Assembly (NCBI GenBank): GCA_037178855.1
Contig: JASJZC010000004.1
Coordinates: forward strand, 4,588,001 to 4,652,000
DNA length: 64,000 nt
DNA from: Oscheius sp. JU75
Taxonomy: Eukaryota; Nematoda; Chromadorea; Rhabditida; Rhabditidae
Direction of reading: 5' to 3'
In this document: positions 1 to 12,093 of the stretch, in pieces
Layout: every line of letters starts with the position of its first letter
How positions within the stretch are numbered: position 1 is the stretch's first letter
Translations under genes and position numbers: made by a program
The notes under the pieces: model-generated
What the model saw: only the letters and a program-made list of their open reading frames with translations
Told to the model about the DNA's origin: nothing
Databases searched by the model: none

Positions 1-1448
1 TCTGACGTATGAGCCCAACCACACGAAGGTGTTGATCGCAGAAAGGGGTACAATCAGGTCTGATTCAGAGTCTACTCGGAGCCGCCTCGATTATTCAGAA
101 ATACGGGGATTCGGACGTGGCATTGGCTAAATATCGGTAAAAGATGTGTGAGATAAACAATGAATTGAGAGTTCAGGACGGCTGTGCAGAATTGCGATTA
201 CTCGGGCGAGTTGTGGAACAATCTTGGCCTGGCGTATCTCTCTCGAGGAAAGCTGGCCGCCGCTCATTCTCTTCTCAAAAGAGCTGCCTTTATCAAGCCC
301 CTTAGTCACGAGTGAGCTTTCAAACTGTAAAGTCAATGATTGTTCCAGAGCCAAGTTCAATCTGGGACTCTGTCATCTGGCCATGGGTTTGAACTGTTCA
401 GCTTTGCACTTCCTCCGAGCTGCTGCCACCTTGAAGAAGGATGATCCGAAGATACTTGGGGCGATGGGAATGGCGTTGTCTCTGATGAAGGACCCAGCCA
501 ATGCCAGGAAAGCATATCAGAGGGCTCTGGAACTGGACGCGGGACTGAGCACAGTGAGTTTCCTCCATTGGGAGTGAAAATTGAACAGATGGAAGGGATA
601 GAGCTATGGGAAAGGAAAAAATGCAAGAAGTAATTGGAACTGTAAAAAGACTAGTAACAGTAAAACGTTCAGCTTACAGAGACAGTGAATGGTAGGGACA
701 GCTGGAAACTGAAGAGACAAGAGGAATTCTCCCAGAGAGAGTTTTATTCTGCCTGTTCTTTCCCCCAATCAGTAGGTCTTCTTCTCGTCCAAAGTCTTCT
801 TCATGTCATCGAGTATCTTCTTCTCCTAGTCTAGTTTCGTCGGGTTCAGACGGTGTTTTCATGAAACTTTCACCTTGTCAACGTAATTAGAGGCCATCCT
901 GTACTTTGCCGTCGATGAATCCACAGCGCCCGTCGCTGCTCCCTCCGGAGCATCAACCATGACTGCAGTTCCCGAACGTTCCACCATGACTGCTCTCGGA
1001 GCCCTTCCTACTGTACCATCAAGCATGACCGCTGTCTTTCTTCGGCATCTCTGATGGAGGAGGACGATTCGGCAATCAGTCGAGCTACTTTTCTGCTCCT
1101 GGAACTGGTGAAATTCCTGCTCCGAAGACGTCTGGAACTACTGGTGGTATCCCCGGTCAATCCGTCCTTTTTTAAATCCGGTCGGACCGTACACGAGTCG
1201 AGTCGGCTTCAGGAAAAAGATCTTCTTTCAGTATCTGAACTATGCTGTCTTTGAATACCGCCAGAAGAAGTACGCCATTGCCAAGAGTACAATCGAGGCT
1301 TTCGTCGGTCTGGCCAAGAAAAAAGGCGATACGGTAACTCTCTACCTCTATCTGTCAATAGTTCTTTTAGGAACTAGTGAGTCGAGCTTCGAAGATTCTC
1401 CAAGCAATCACTGATCAGTTGGGAGCAGAACTAGAACGAGAACAATAG
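1..1448 (+). CDS. bbs-4: BBS4-like TPR protein (BBSome subunit), 3' part
   Basis: C-terminal part of a tetratricopeptide-repeat protein that matches Bardet-Biedl protein 4, a BBSome subunit acting at centriolar satellites and in ciliary membrane traffic. The 5' end lies outside the window. Exons read as 2-28, 69-136, 177-311, 349-553, 1232-1333 and 1371-1448, with stop TAG at 1446. Recognisable blocks are KYGDSDVALAKYR, ELWNNLGLAYLSRGKL, AKFNLGLCHLAMG and YLNYAVFEYRQKKYA, in the order seen in human BBS4 (GDFDVALTKYR, LWNNIGMC, YNLGLVHLTM, LNYAVLLYNQ). All introns are 37-40 bases except 554-1231, which is 678 bases and holds a small antisense gene. The stop is only 54 bases from the stop of the convergent WH2 gene. 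Family assignment is confident; the first-exon frame was chosen for homology. Confidence 0.85.
743..748 (-). promoter_or_regulatory. Polyadenylation signal AATAAA of the nested antisense gene
   Basis: The plus strand shows TTTATT at 743-748, which is AATAAA on the minus strand. It lies about 20 bases downstream of the stop codon of the nested minus-strand frame. Confidence 0.5.
769..1048 (-). CDS. Small antisense gene nested in a BBS4 intron (partial model)
   Basis: Unrecognised. On the minus strand inside the 678-base BBS4 intron, an open frame reads through repeats of the type TAVMLDG, RAVMVERSG and TAVMVDAPEG, then AVDSSTAKYRMASNYVDK. A clean GT...AG intron of about 49 bases follows, and a last exon encodes EKKILDDMKKTLDEKKTY and a stop at 771-769. 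An AATAAA on the same strand (743-748) lies about 20 bases past the stop, as expected of a real 3' end. The start is unresolved: an ATG at 1048 is out of frame with the repeats unless another small intron is spliced out, and a further upstream exon (PGIPPVVPDVFGAG, rc of about 1095-1160) could be joined. The C-terminus is a basic amphipathic helix. It could be a retro-inserted copy, but the intron argues against that. Confidence 0.45.
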
Positions 1449-1502
1449 AGACTTCATTCATTCTACACAGTTATCATAAAAAGATACAATACATCCGTTT
1501 GT

Positions 1503-4500
1503 TCAGTTTCGGTTCACCTTGCGTAGTCCACGCCCGCCTCCCGCATTTCGAATCTCTGCCATCAGCGAATCTCTCAGATCCAGAGGCGACGAGCCCCTTG
1601 TCTGAATGATTGGTGTCCGCAGTCGCTGCTTTTGGTCAGTCAGCTGACTGCTGGTCACCAGAGGAGGCGGTGCTGGAGGAGCCACGGGTATCGAAGAGGG
1701 ACGGACTATGGGAGACAGAACTTGGTCTCTGAACAGTATATTAGAATCGGAGAAAAAGAGTGAACTTACATTGGCGATCTCATGAGATCTGCTGGTGGTG
1801 GTGGTGGAGGAGGAGGGGGAACTGGCATCATCATCATTGGAGGAGGGGGAGGTGGTGGGGGTGGAATGTAAGTGACCGTAATAGCAGCTGAAGTAGAAGG
1901 TGTAGCAGAAGCGGAAGTCTGATCGACCACTCGGCCCATAGCAATTCCGTTCCTTTCTATTGGAGGAGCGACCTTCCTTAAGCTCGTCTGCTCCAACATG
2001 GCAGACAGATCCAGAGCTGGTCGAGAATGAGTCTTATGATTCGCGAGAGTATCTCGAATATTCCTTGAGACGGTTCCTTTGTCATCTGCCTCCTGAATCT
2101 TGATCTCTCGACATCTGCCTCCTGAATCTTGATCTCTCGACGTATCTCGGATCGTCGACTTGATAGCACTGGTCACCAGCTGCTCACTCGGCTGTGCCTC
2201 CTTGGGCACATGTCGTCTCTTTTTCTCGCTAGTCTGTGGCCGAGTCGGTTTTGTCTCTTTGACAGGCGACAGCTTCGCCACATTGTTATTGTTCTCCTCC
2301 CTCTTCGATACCTTGTAGATAACCCCATCTGCACTCATTGTCCTGCTCATATAGGGCAGTTTGGGATGAGGTGTGGCCGGCAGAGGCGGAGTCTTGGGCG
2401 ACTCTTGAGGCCTGCTACCCACCGAAACAGGCTTCGGAGTCGCGTAGATCTTCTCATTTGGCTTGTTCATGTCCACAACTGTCGTTCCTGTGATCACCTT
2501 GGATACAACAGGTTGTTTTGGAAACGGAGATGGAGCTGGACTCGTGTTGACCATGATTCGACTGACTCCATTTGACTGTTTCAGACTTGGAGCGGGTTTT
2601 GGAGTCTCAGACTCTTTCGGAAGAGACTTTGGTTGAACCTTGGCCGATTCAGCAATATGTCCATTTGATGCGGGCCGTTCCTTCTCGATCACCTCGAAAT
2701 TCCTCAGAGCTGGCTGACTGAACCTCTTCAGCTCTTGTTCCTTCGCCCTCTGTGCTCTGACTTCCTAAAATGTCACAAGTTGTGTCAGAATGAACAACGT
2801 AACTCACGTCATTGATTCGATTGATAGCATGCTGTTTCTGGAGTTCCAAAGAATCTCTCGGCTTTGATATTCTCTTCAGATGATTGGCATTCTCGTCAAT
2901 AGACTGTCTCTTTTTCATTTCTACTCTCGGTGTGGCTAAAAAAGACAACAGTCAACAGATAATAAGACAGCTTACCATAGTCAGAACGACGACCGTTCCT
3001 TGCCACACTTGAATCCGAACTGTCCACAGAGGCAGCTGGAGAGACAGAAGGGGAGGAGGTGGCATTCTTCGGGGTAACTGATCTGAAAGTTCTTTGATCA
3101 GTTTGTCATTGAAGAATGTAAAGCTGGCTCTAAGAACAACCAGGGTGAAAAGTCACCTTGAGGTTCCGGGAGACGAAGAACTAGACGATCCCAACGAGTT
3201 GTTCGAATGAGTAGCTGTAATTGACAGCGGTGATCGAAGACCGTTGATCACTGGCAGTCTACAAACTCCCCTTTCTATACAAATTGTGTTTCCAAACCTC
3301 GGAGTGTAGGTGTCAGGAGCGATGGAAGGTCTTCTTCTCTGTGTTTGACCAGGCGACGGCACATCCTGTTCGCCGTTCGATTGATTAACAATAGCCATCA
3401 GCGAGTCATGGTCCTGGATGAGTTCCATGTGGAGTTTCTTGGCCTCCTTTGCGTGTCTCTCATCCGATTTCAATGCTTGCCAAAGGTCAAACTTTCTCTT
3501 GATGTCCTCATAGCGGCGTTGAAGAATCTCCTCCTGAAAAGGCATTGATTACCCGCTCGCTACTGATAACAAACCTCTTTACTCTTCTGTACATGTTGAG
3601 CAGAAATAGTTGAGACGGGCGAGCAATAAACAGCTTTTGGAGGAGCATCCAACTTAGGAGTTCGGGCCGACATAGCCGAATCCAGAGACGTTTGTATCTT
3701 GTGATAAGCTGTCGGTGACGTGACTTCTGTCATTGGAGGCGGGACAGGGGCTGGCAAGACTAAAAAAAACTCATATTTTGTAGGAACTAGCTGTATCCTA
3801 TTGATTTAGTGCCTCTTTTTGTTTTGCTTTGGTGGCATAATTGAGTGGGAGAGGAAGAGTTTGTACGAATTCTAGAGCTGCAAAATGATACATAACCAGA
3901 CATAATATTTGAAATTTGCACGAAGATACAGAGTGGTCAATGCTGCGAACTTTTTCGAACGAATGACGCTTTGTTTTGTGAAGGAGTGAATGTTGGGTCA
4001 ACTGTGTAGAATAGTCTTTGGAAGAGTAAGAATTACCTCGTTCCTGTGGTATCAGAGGAGGCGGCGGAGGTGGAGCTGTCTGTTTTGGTCTGCCATCGTA
4101 CTGTGTCACGGGAATTGTCTTGATTCGGGCTGTCCCGTTCAAGATAATGTTCGATTGTCTCTCGACCGAAGGTGCTCCAGAAACAGGGATCGGACTCGAA
4201 CCAGAGGGACGGTTCTGGGTTTGTGGAGAGTAGTGAAGAACATTCGTCTCGACCAAGCGACTACCAGACGATTCAGAACTTTTGCGGCTGCTGGCTCTCT
4301 GAAAAGAGAACGTTTGGACACGTCACAAAAGAAAGCCTTATCAAGTGCGTTCTGTTTACTTACCTCCTGTTCCTGATCCTCGCTCAGCTGTTTCCGAATG
4401 ATTGCTTTCTTCTCCTCCACTGACAGAGTGTTCAGATCGCGAGGTGGCTTCTTCGGTCCTTCTCCGCCGACATCCACAGCTGAAACCAATTCCATAAGAC

Positions 4501-5886
4501 AATATGTCAGGCTATAAACGTGTGTGTTCGCCCCTTCAGGAGGCGCGGAAAGTTCAAACAAAGAGCAACCAATTTGGGAGGACGACAAACAGGCGCAATA
4601 GTCGGACTGAAACTCTTTTTCTCACCTCGTTCTCTGGGAGGCGGAGGGGCCACCCGAGCTTTCTTTTTCTGCCTGTCCACTTTGCTTTCCTTGTCTTCTT
4701 TAGGTTTCTCTGTTACCACTGGATTTGGGATGACAACCGCTACCTTCGGTTTTTCTACAACAGGAACTTCTGTCTCGACCGGAGTCTCAATCGGCTTCTG
4801 ATCGACAAACTCCGTCGAAATGGTCAAGTCGTTGGTGTTGACGTAACTGAAAAGAGAAAAAGTTGGTGCAAAACAAAAAGAGGATCAGGCTGGTCGCTCC
4901 GAGCTATGAGGACAGAATCAATGGCGGCGATCGGCGCTCTCCCCTTCTCTCTGACAAGCAGCATATTTGCGTTGCCTTATAAGGAATGACGGCGGCTCAA
5001 ACAATCTGGGAAATGTCCTGAAATCGGAGAAGAGAACATGGGGCAGGCAGCAATGATCTTGGGAGTGCGAGCGAGGAAAAAAGAGCGTCGGAGAGCTGTC
5101 TGGGAAAGGAACAAAGCTTGTTTCGGACAGAGAAAAAAGAGATGTTCTTGGAAGGAACCACTTTTTCATTGGAAAAACGACAAAACATTGAAAGGAAACG
5201 GTTTTCAGTCTGTTGTTCCGAAAGTATTTCATCTGATCAGACTTCTGAAGACAAGTTTCAGACAGCTGATATCATTTTACAGCTTTGCAATGTTCTACAA
5301 AGTTGAAAACAAATCACGAGCTACAATTCTGTATAATATGTCACAGGAAATAGCCCATGTCTTACTCGAAAATGTCATGATCCAAAAGAAGAATGTGACT
5401 CGATCAGAGATCTCTCATTTTAAAAAAAGTACTAGAGCAAAGGGAATCTGTCACCCAAATTCCAATGAAATATGTTTTTCAAGATAGATTAGTCAATGAG
5501 ATCAATAGAAGAGGCAGAGGAAGAGAAAATTCGTTGGAAAGTTCGGGAGTCAATTAGGACTGTCTTAGTTGGAGGCGGAGGGGACAATTATTCTCGCCCG
5601 GGGTGAGAGGCGACGAAACTCAATCCAAAGACAAAGAAGAACGGGGTGAGACTGTACAGCTGTCCAGAATTAGCATGAGGAGATTGGGGATTGGAGGGAC
5701 AGGTTTGGTTCCTCTTTTTTGATCCGAGATATCTCTCACCTGTTCGGAGGCGAAACCACCTCCACCGCCGTCGGCGGCTGTTCTTTTGGCGCTTTCTTAA
5801 TTGTATTTTGATCACTTCGAAAAGAGAGAAAGTACCTTGCGAAAGAGCGAAAAGAGTCCCTTCTTCTTCTCCTTCGGCATTTTCAT
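1503..5886 (-). CDS. Proline-rich WH2-domain actin-binding protein
   Basis: Roughly 900 residues in about 12 exons, start at 5886 (MKMPKEKKKGLFSLF) and stop at 1505-1503. The first intron splits the basic N-terminus (5' exon FSLFRK, then KAPKEQPPTAVEVV) and is followed by an intron of about 890 bases. The middle carries VEEKKAIIRKQLSEDQEQE and EEILQRRYEDIKRKFDLW, both likely helical or coiled coil, among long Ser/Pro/Lys-rich disordered stretches. Near the C-terminus are two polyproline runs (9 and 9-10 prolines around a MMMM) suited to profilin or EVH1/SH3 binding. The last exon holds a WH2-like motif, LRDSLMAEIRNAG followed by GRGLRKV, as in the G-actin binding sequences of cordon-bleu, espin and leiomodin. 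I cannot name the orthologue. A 29-base tandem duplication lies in the long exon (2083-2140). Confidence 0.7.
2083..2140. repeat. Perfect 29-bp tandem duplication in coding exon
   Basis: Two identical 29-base copies (2083-2111 and 2112-2140), each beginning CATCTGCCTCCTGAATC on the plus strand. The period is not a multiple of three, so the minus-strand WH2-protein frame reads one copy as SRDQDSGGR and the other as REIKIQEAD. Confidence 0.9.
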
Positions 5887-7071
5887 TCGGTCATCGACCC
5901 TCTCTTCGGTCTGATCTGAACTGGTGGGAAAATTGAGCGCTGGGATCGGAAGAAGGTTTCAAAATCAATGCAATTCAAGGCAGGAGGCTCTTGGACACAC
6001 CCTATATGGCTGACTGATAACAATCCTCTGTTGGGAGAGTGCATACAACCCATGGGAAAGAGTTGTTCGCGAGAGAAAAGTGAAGAGTTGGCTGGGAGAA
6101 GGTACTTGCACGAACAACTGATAAAAGATTTTATAGGGACAAAAGATGCAGCTGGAGAGATTACGAATTTGAGATATTACCACATACAATAGTCAGTTCA
6201 GAATAAGTGTACTGAAGTTGACCTTGTGAGAGGAGTTAAAAATATGATTTGGCAGAGATTAGGGCCTATTGGATGAATCACTCAGTAGGTTAGGCTGTAT
6301 AGTGAATCAGTTTTGATAAGACAACTTTCGATCCTAATTAGTGTCTCAAAAACCTCTGCGTTTCACTGTTTCGAACGGCCGACCCACATAGGAGAGTCAA
6401 GGAGGGTAGGCAGTCTTCCCTTTTTGAAGGATGACAAGTCTTTCGATGTATTCCCAATAGCGCTATGCAAGAATCAAAGAAGACGAAGTTTTCTTGAAAA
6501 GAACAATCTGTGATAAGCTAACGAAATTATTAGAGAGAGCTGAGAGGCGCCTTTGAGAGCACACTCTGTACCAGAAGAGGATATCAGAGGACTACCAACA
6601 TGTTTTAAAGCAAACCTTGATGAGTGATGACAGTAGTACTAATATGAAGAGCGCACACGGGAATCTTCCCCTAACTTTCAAAGACAACGGAGGCTCTTCA
6701 AAAAGAACTTCTGCCAATGGTTTTTGAAATATTCGTGGAAAGACAAGATTACTAATATGAGAAGGAGAACAGGCATCTTTCAATTCCTAGGGTTATTATG
6801 GCTGGTATTCATTGGGACTCTGATTCGCACAAAATTTCGCTGTATCGTCAGTATATGCTTTTTAAAAGAAAAGGTTCCCTTGAAAACTGAAGTGAGCAGA
6901 AAATGCGAAGAATGTTGAAGGAGGACTGATTGTAAAGAGTGGACAAAGAGAGTTGAGGTTTGGTAATGACTGGCCCATTCCCTTCTGATAAGGAGCCTTG
7001 GCGCCTGGCATTGATTACCACAGAAGAGTTATTAGGGTAATTTTGTAACTTCCAGCAACGTTATTAAAAAA
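5887..7071. other. Divergent intergenic region
   Basis: About 1.2 kb between the start of the minus-strand WH2 gene and the plus-strand membrane-protein gene. Reading frames here (for example 5968-6192 on plus and 5965-6189 on minus) lie over one another, lack splice logic and resemble no family. It presumably holds both promoters. No conserved element was recognised. Confidence 0.5.
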
Positions 7072-7854
7072 TTGTTTAATTCGCTCGAAAAAAGTATAAA
7101 AGTAGCAATATTGAAACAGTCTACGAGGATCTCTGCCAGCGGAATGGTACTCGTCTACTTCCTGCTCGGAGTCATAGCTGCAGGACTTTATCTCTACCTG
7201 ACTGGAGCTGCAATCAAGCCACCCAGTCCAAAATGTCATCGTAGCAGCCGTCGTGCCCAGTGCGAGGAGCGAGTGAAGAAGCCGCCGAGTGAGCTGCAGC
7301 AGCCGGACCTCTTCGCCCAATTTTTGACGACCGAGGTAAGTCGAGAGAACTCGCCCTGCAACTCCAAGAAGAACTACGTCCCTCCTCTTGTCCCGGTTCC
7401 TGAAGTAGCTCCAGTTCGCGAAGTAGTTCCAGTCCAGTCGGAACAGCCTTCCCTCCCTCCTCAGATCCCTTCGTCAATCCCGGAGGTAGATGTCGCCACG
7501 GCACTCCAAATCAACGACGAGAGCACGACGGGAGTGGACACGGCTCTGTTGCTCTCCAATAGTGAGTCAAGAGACGTGGGAACGGCCAGACTGCTGCCGG
7601 ACAAATGCGCGGAAACGACCGGGGTCCAGACGGCCAATCTGCTGTCGGATGGTGGTGCTGAAACGAAGGATGTCAAGACGGCCACTCTGATTGGGGAGAC
7701 TACCTCGTGTACAAGCACGACCATGACGGCCACGGAAAACGGCGAGAAGAAAAAAAAGAGGAGCAAGAAGAAGAAGAGCGCGGAGAGGAAAAGATCTACG
7801 GGCGGATCGAAGAACAAAAAGAAGAAGAGGAGGAGCAAGGAGCAGGCCAACTAG
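7072..7854 (+). CDS. Orphan single-pass membrane protein with V-x-T-A-x-L-L repeats and polybasic tail
   Basis: One intronless frame of 260 codons. An acceptor-like CTTCCAG ends near 7054, so ATG 7072 is plausible; ATG 7144 starts exactly at the hydrophobic segment VLVYFLLGVIAAGLYLYL and is the alternative. In order: one membrane-spanning or signal-anchor segment; a basic Cys-containing linker (KCHRSSRRAQCEERVKK); a Pro/Val-rich stretch (VPEVAPVREVVPVQ); about five degenerate repeats of 14-16 residues with core V-x-T-A-x-L-L; and a strongly basic tail rich in KKKKRSKKKK. I recognise no family. The basic tail could bind membranes or nucleic acid, or act as a nuclear signal. A GTAAGT at about 7336 could be a donor, but the frame stays open, so no intron is needed. 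Confidence 0.6.
   Translation: MFNSLEKSIKVAILKQSTRISASGMVLVYFLLGVIAAGLYLYLTGAAIKPPSPKCHRSSRRAQCEERVKKPPSELQQPDLFAQFLTTEVSRENSPCNSKKNYVPPLVPVPEVAPVREVVPVQSEQPSLPPQIPSSIPEVDVATALQINDESTTGVDTALLLSNSESRDVGTARLLPDKCAETTGVQTANLLSDGGAETKDVKTATLIGETTSCTSTTMTATENGEKKKKRSKKKKSAERKRSTGGSKNKKKKRRSKEQAN
7485..7715 (+). repeat. Degenerate protein repeat, period 14-16 residues
   Basis: Five units: VATALQINDESTTG, VDTALLLSNSESRD, VGTARLLPDKCAETTG, VQTANLLSDGGAETKD and VKTATLIGETTSC. They share V-x-T-A-x-L-(L/I). The DNA copies are diverged, so the repeat is old or held by selection on protein. Confidence 0.75.
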
Positions 7855-8366
7855 GCCACGATGCCATTTTTTTGTAAGGAAAAAAGCATAAATATGCATC
7901 GTGAGTTTCGTGTTTTTTAAGGAAGGGGAGGCAAACAAACAGGGCTATCGAATGTTCAAGTACAAGGGGGAAAGGACACTCGGGGACATTTCCTCCTAAT
8001 CCCAAAAGCGGACAACAGGTTTGTGACAGGATAGAAAGGAAGACGATAAGTTATCAGACGGCCTCCTTTTGCAGGGGCCGCCTCCCAGCGGGTAGACGAG
8101 CCAAATTGGGACATGCCTCGAGACAAACAAGGTGGTCAAGAGCAGGGAGTGGCACTGTCACTGTAGGCCCCCGGATTGACGGAGACACAAACAGATCCCC
8201 TTCGGACAGCGACCGGACTGTGAGGGCGAGCGCGCGTGTTTGTGCATGTTTTTAATAAGTGTCTAAGGGTCGTCTCGTTTGCACATCGCGCTATAGTTCA
8301 CGGCGTGGTCTCAAGCGGATAGAAATTTATTCAGAATATACACGTAGAAAAAGACAAAGCAAAGTT
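7855..8366. other. Convergent 3' intergenic region
   Basis: About 500 bases between the orphan membrane-protein gene and the ABI stop codon. It holds the ABI polyadenylation signal (8326-8331) and GC-rich sequence around 8070-8240. No gene was seen. Confidence 0.5.
8326..8331 (-). promoter_or_regulatory. Polyadenylation signal AATAAA of the ABI gene
   Basis: TTTATT on plus at 8326-8331 reads AATAAA on minus, 36 bases past the ABI stop codon. Confidence 0.6.
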
Positions 8367-9975
<1,609 letters not shown>

Positions 9976-10202
9976 GATAATGCTGAAAAGAAGTTGTTTG
10001 AATAAAAGATACAAATAGAAGGAATGCGAATGACGAAAGAGTTACAGCGGCAATAAAACGCTCAAGGATTATTCAAAGGACACCGAATCGGCGCCTGCTT
10101 CTGCTGACGCGAATCGAGTTTTCACTTCAATTTTCTCGTTCCTTGTTCTTTTTCATCTTCTACTCTTTTTTCACAATATTGCAAACAAAATTCACATTTC
10201 AG

Positions 10203-11833
10203 ATGGTACTCAAGGACGACGACATTGATATGGACGATCATGAGGAGGAGATGGACGAGGAACAGGAGGAAGAAGTTCCCGAGTCGGCGAAAAAGGTAAC
10301 ATTGTCCTTTTAATGCCTTTCCATGTATATTTAGGCTTATGTTCCGGGAATTAGCCGACCGCTTGAGGAAGGCGAAGAGCTCGAATTCGACCCGGAGGCC
10401 TACAAACTGTTTCACTCCTTCGAAACCAGTAAGTCACTTGTTTTTCCATCATTTAATCCACTTAGACTGGCCCTGTCTCAGCTTCGATGTTGTTCAAGAC
10501 GGTTTGGGTGATAATCGGACTGAAATGCCCTACGAAATGTACATGGTTGCCGGAACACAAGCCGAAAAGCCCAAGGATAACGAGATCATTGTCATGGGTC
10601 TCAAAAATCTCACCGCCTTGAACCAGGTTTGCCTTTTCAGTTTTGCTCAAGTCTTTAGGAAAATGAATCTGATGATGATGATGACGATGAAGACGAGGAA
10701 GGAGGCGCAGGAGACAAAAAGAATGAGCCCAAAATGCACGCGATTTCAATTCCTCATTACGGCGGAATTAATAGAATTCGGGTTGGTGGTTGCAATACCT
10801 CAACACACAGATTGTTTAGGTCGATCGACTGGGTGACAGCACCGTCGCTGCTGTCTGGAATGATACGGGAAAAGCTCAGCTATGGAATATCACCAATGCT
10901 CTCAATGCTAGTCACGGTATGACTGGCGAGAATCAGACCGTCAAAATGAGCAATGTCAGTTCTTTTCTTCTTCTGATATAAATTAAAAATATTTCTTCAG
11001 GAAAAACCTCTTTTCTCTTTTGCTGGATCTGGACGCGAGGGTTTCGGAATTGCTTGGAATCCGCTGAAGAAGGGAACTCTTGCCACCGGAGATATCGTCA
11101 GAAATATTTTCATATGGAGAATGCACGAGGGAGGAACCTGGAGTGTTGATCAGCGCCCATTCATCGGACACAAAAGTATTTTTGGACTAATTTGCCTATC
11201 TTCACACTACTTCAGAGCAAGTCGAAGATATTGCCTGGTCTCCTACCGAGGACACTTTGATGGCAACATGCTCGTCCGACGGAGCTGTCAAGCTTTGGGA
11301 TACTCGTTCTTCTCCAACCGAGGCCTGCGTTTGCACAGTCGAAAAGGCTCACGATTCTGATGTCAATGTGCTTTCGTGGAATAAACACGACGCTCTCCTG
11401 GTCACTGGAGGAGACGATGCCGAGCTGAAGATTTGGTCGTTGAAAACCATCCAGGTTAAACCTTTACCTCTTTTTCATTTAACAGTTCCGCTCAGTTCGG
11501 TCAGCCAGTGGCCCGATTCAAGCACCACAGATCGCCTATTACCTCAGTCGAATGGCATCCTCAAGAAACTACTACATTCATGGCTTCCGGCGAGGACGAT
11601 CAGACCTCCATTTGGGATATTGCTACCGAGGCTGATAGCGAAGAGATCGTCGAGGGTGTTCCTCCGCAGTTGATGTTCCTTCATCTCGGCCAGAAAGAGG
11701 TAAACTTCCCCTTCATCGAGAGAACAAAAACCCCTTCCAGGTGAAAGAAGTTCACTGGCATCCGCAGATCCCCTCGTTGGCAATAAACACCGCCAGCGAT
11801 GGTTTCAATGTGTGGAAGACTGTCAACATCTAA
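10203..11833 (+). CDS. grwd-1: GRWD1/Rrb1-like glutamate-rich WD-repeat protein
   Basis: Nucleolar WD40 chaperone of ribosomal protein L3 used in 60S assembly (yeast Rrb1, human GRWD1). ATG 10203 follows ATTTCAG directly, a trans-splice-type acceptor. The N-terminus is acidic (DDDIDMDDHEEEMDEEQEEE), followed by YVPGISRPLEEGEELEFDP, typical of GRWD1. An NWPCLSFDVVQDGLGD block matches the CAF1C/histone-binding N-terminal motif. A second acidic patch (ENESDDDDDDEDEEG) comes next, then WD repeats such as AGSGREGFGIAWNPLKKG, LMATCSSDGAVKLWDTR and VTGGDDAELKIWSLKTIQ, and the last repeat ends WKTVNI. Exons are separated by introns of 32-46 bases. Stop TAA is at 11831-11833. Confidence 0.93.
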
Positions 11834-12046
11834 ATTTGTTTGAGTTGTTACTTTGCCTTGTTCCGGTTTGTTCTTGTTATCTCATTGCTTGAGAATGAAA
11901 AGTTGATACTTTTGCCTTTTAAAAAGAAACTATCGGTTTATTGCGATATGCGCAAGGAGTGAATTCACAGCGGTTTAAACCAATCCTAGGAGGTTGTAAG
12001 CAACGGAGATTAAACATAACAAAATGAAAAACAAAAGTTGAAACAT

Positions 12047-12089
12047 GCCAACGGGCATTTGTAGAGTAGCCAACGGGCATTGCGTAGAC
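12047..12089. repeat. Direct repeat in Nanos 3' UTR
   Basis: Two copies of GCCAACGGGCATT(T/G) plus GTAGA, about 22 bases apart, lying within 50 bases after the Nanos stop codon on the minus strand. Confidence 0.6.
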
Positions 12090-12093
12090 GGGT

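Noticed and set aside
895-1056. Plus-strand repeats STMTAV inside the BBS4 intron
   Set aside because: Initially looked like a repeat protein, but it is the reverse reading of the minus-strand TAVMVD repeats, which have intron borders and AATAAA.
2129-2575. 148-codon plus-strand frame
   Set aside because: Antisense shadow of the long WH2-protein exon, which has clear splice partners and a proline-rich/WH2 pattern.
5038-5487. 149-codon plus-strand frame in the first intron of the WH2 gene
   Set aside because: No splice logic, no family, high Lys/Arg/Phe content from AT-rich intron sequence; competing frames overlap it.
7336-7430. Possible intron in the orphan membrane-protein gene starting GTAAGT
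   Set aside because: The frame is open through it and no strong TTTCAG acceptor follows in phase; left unspliced.
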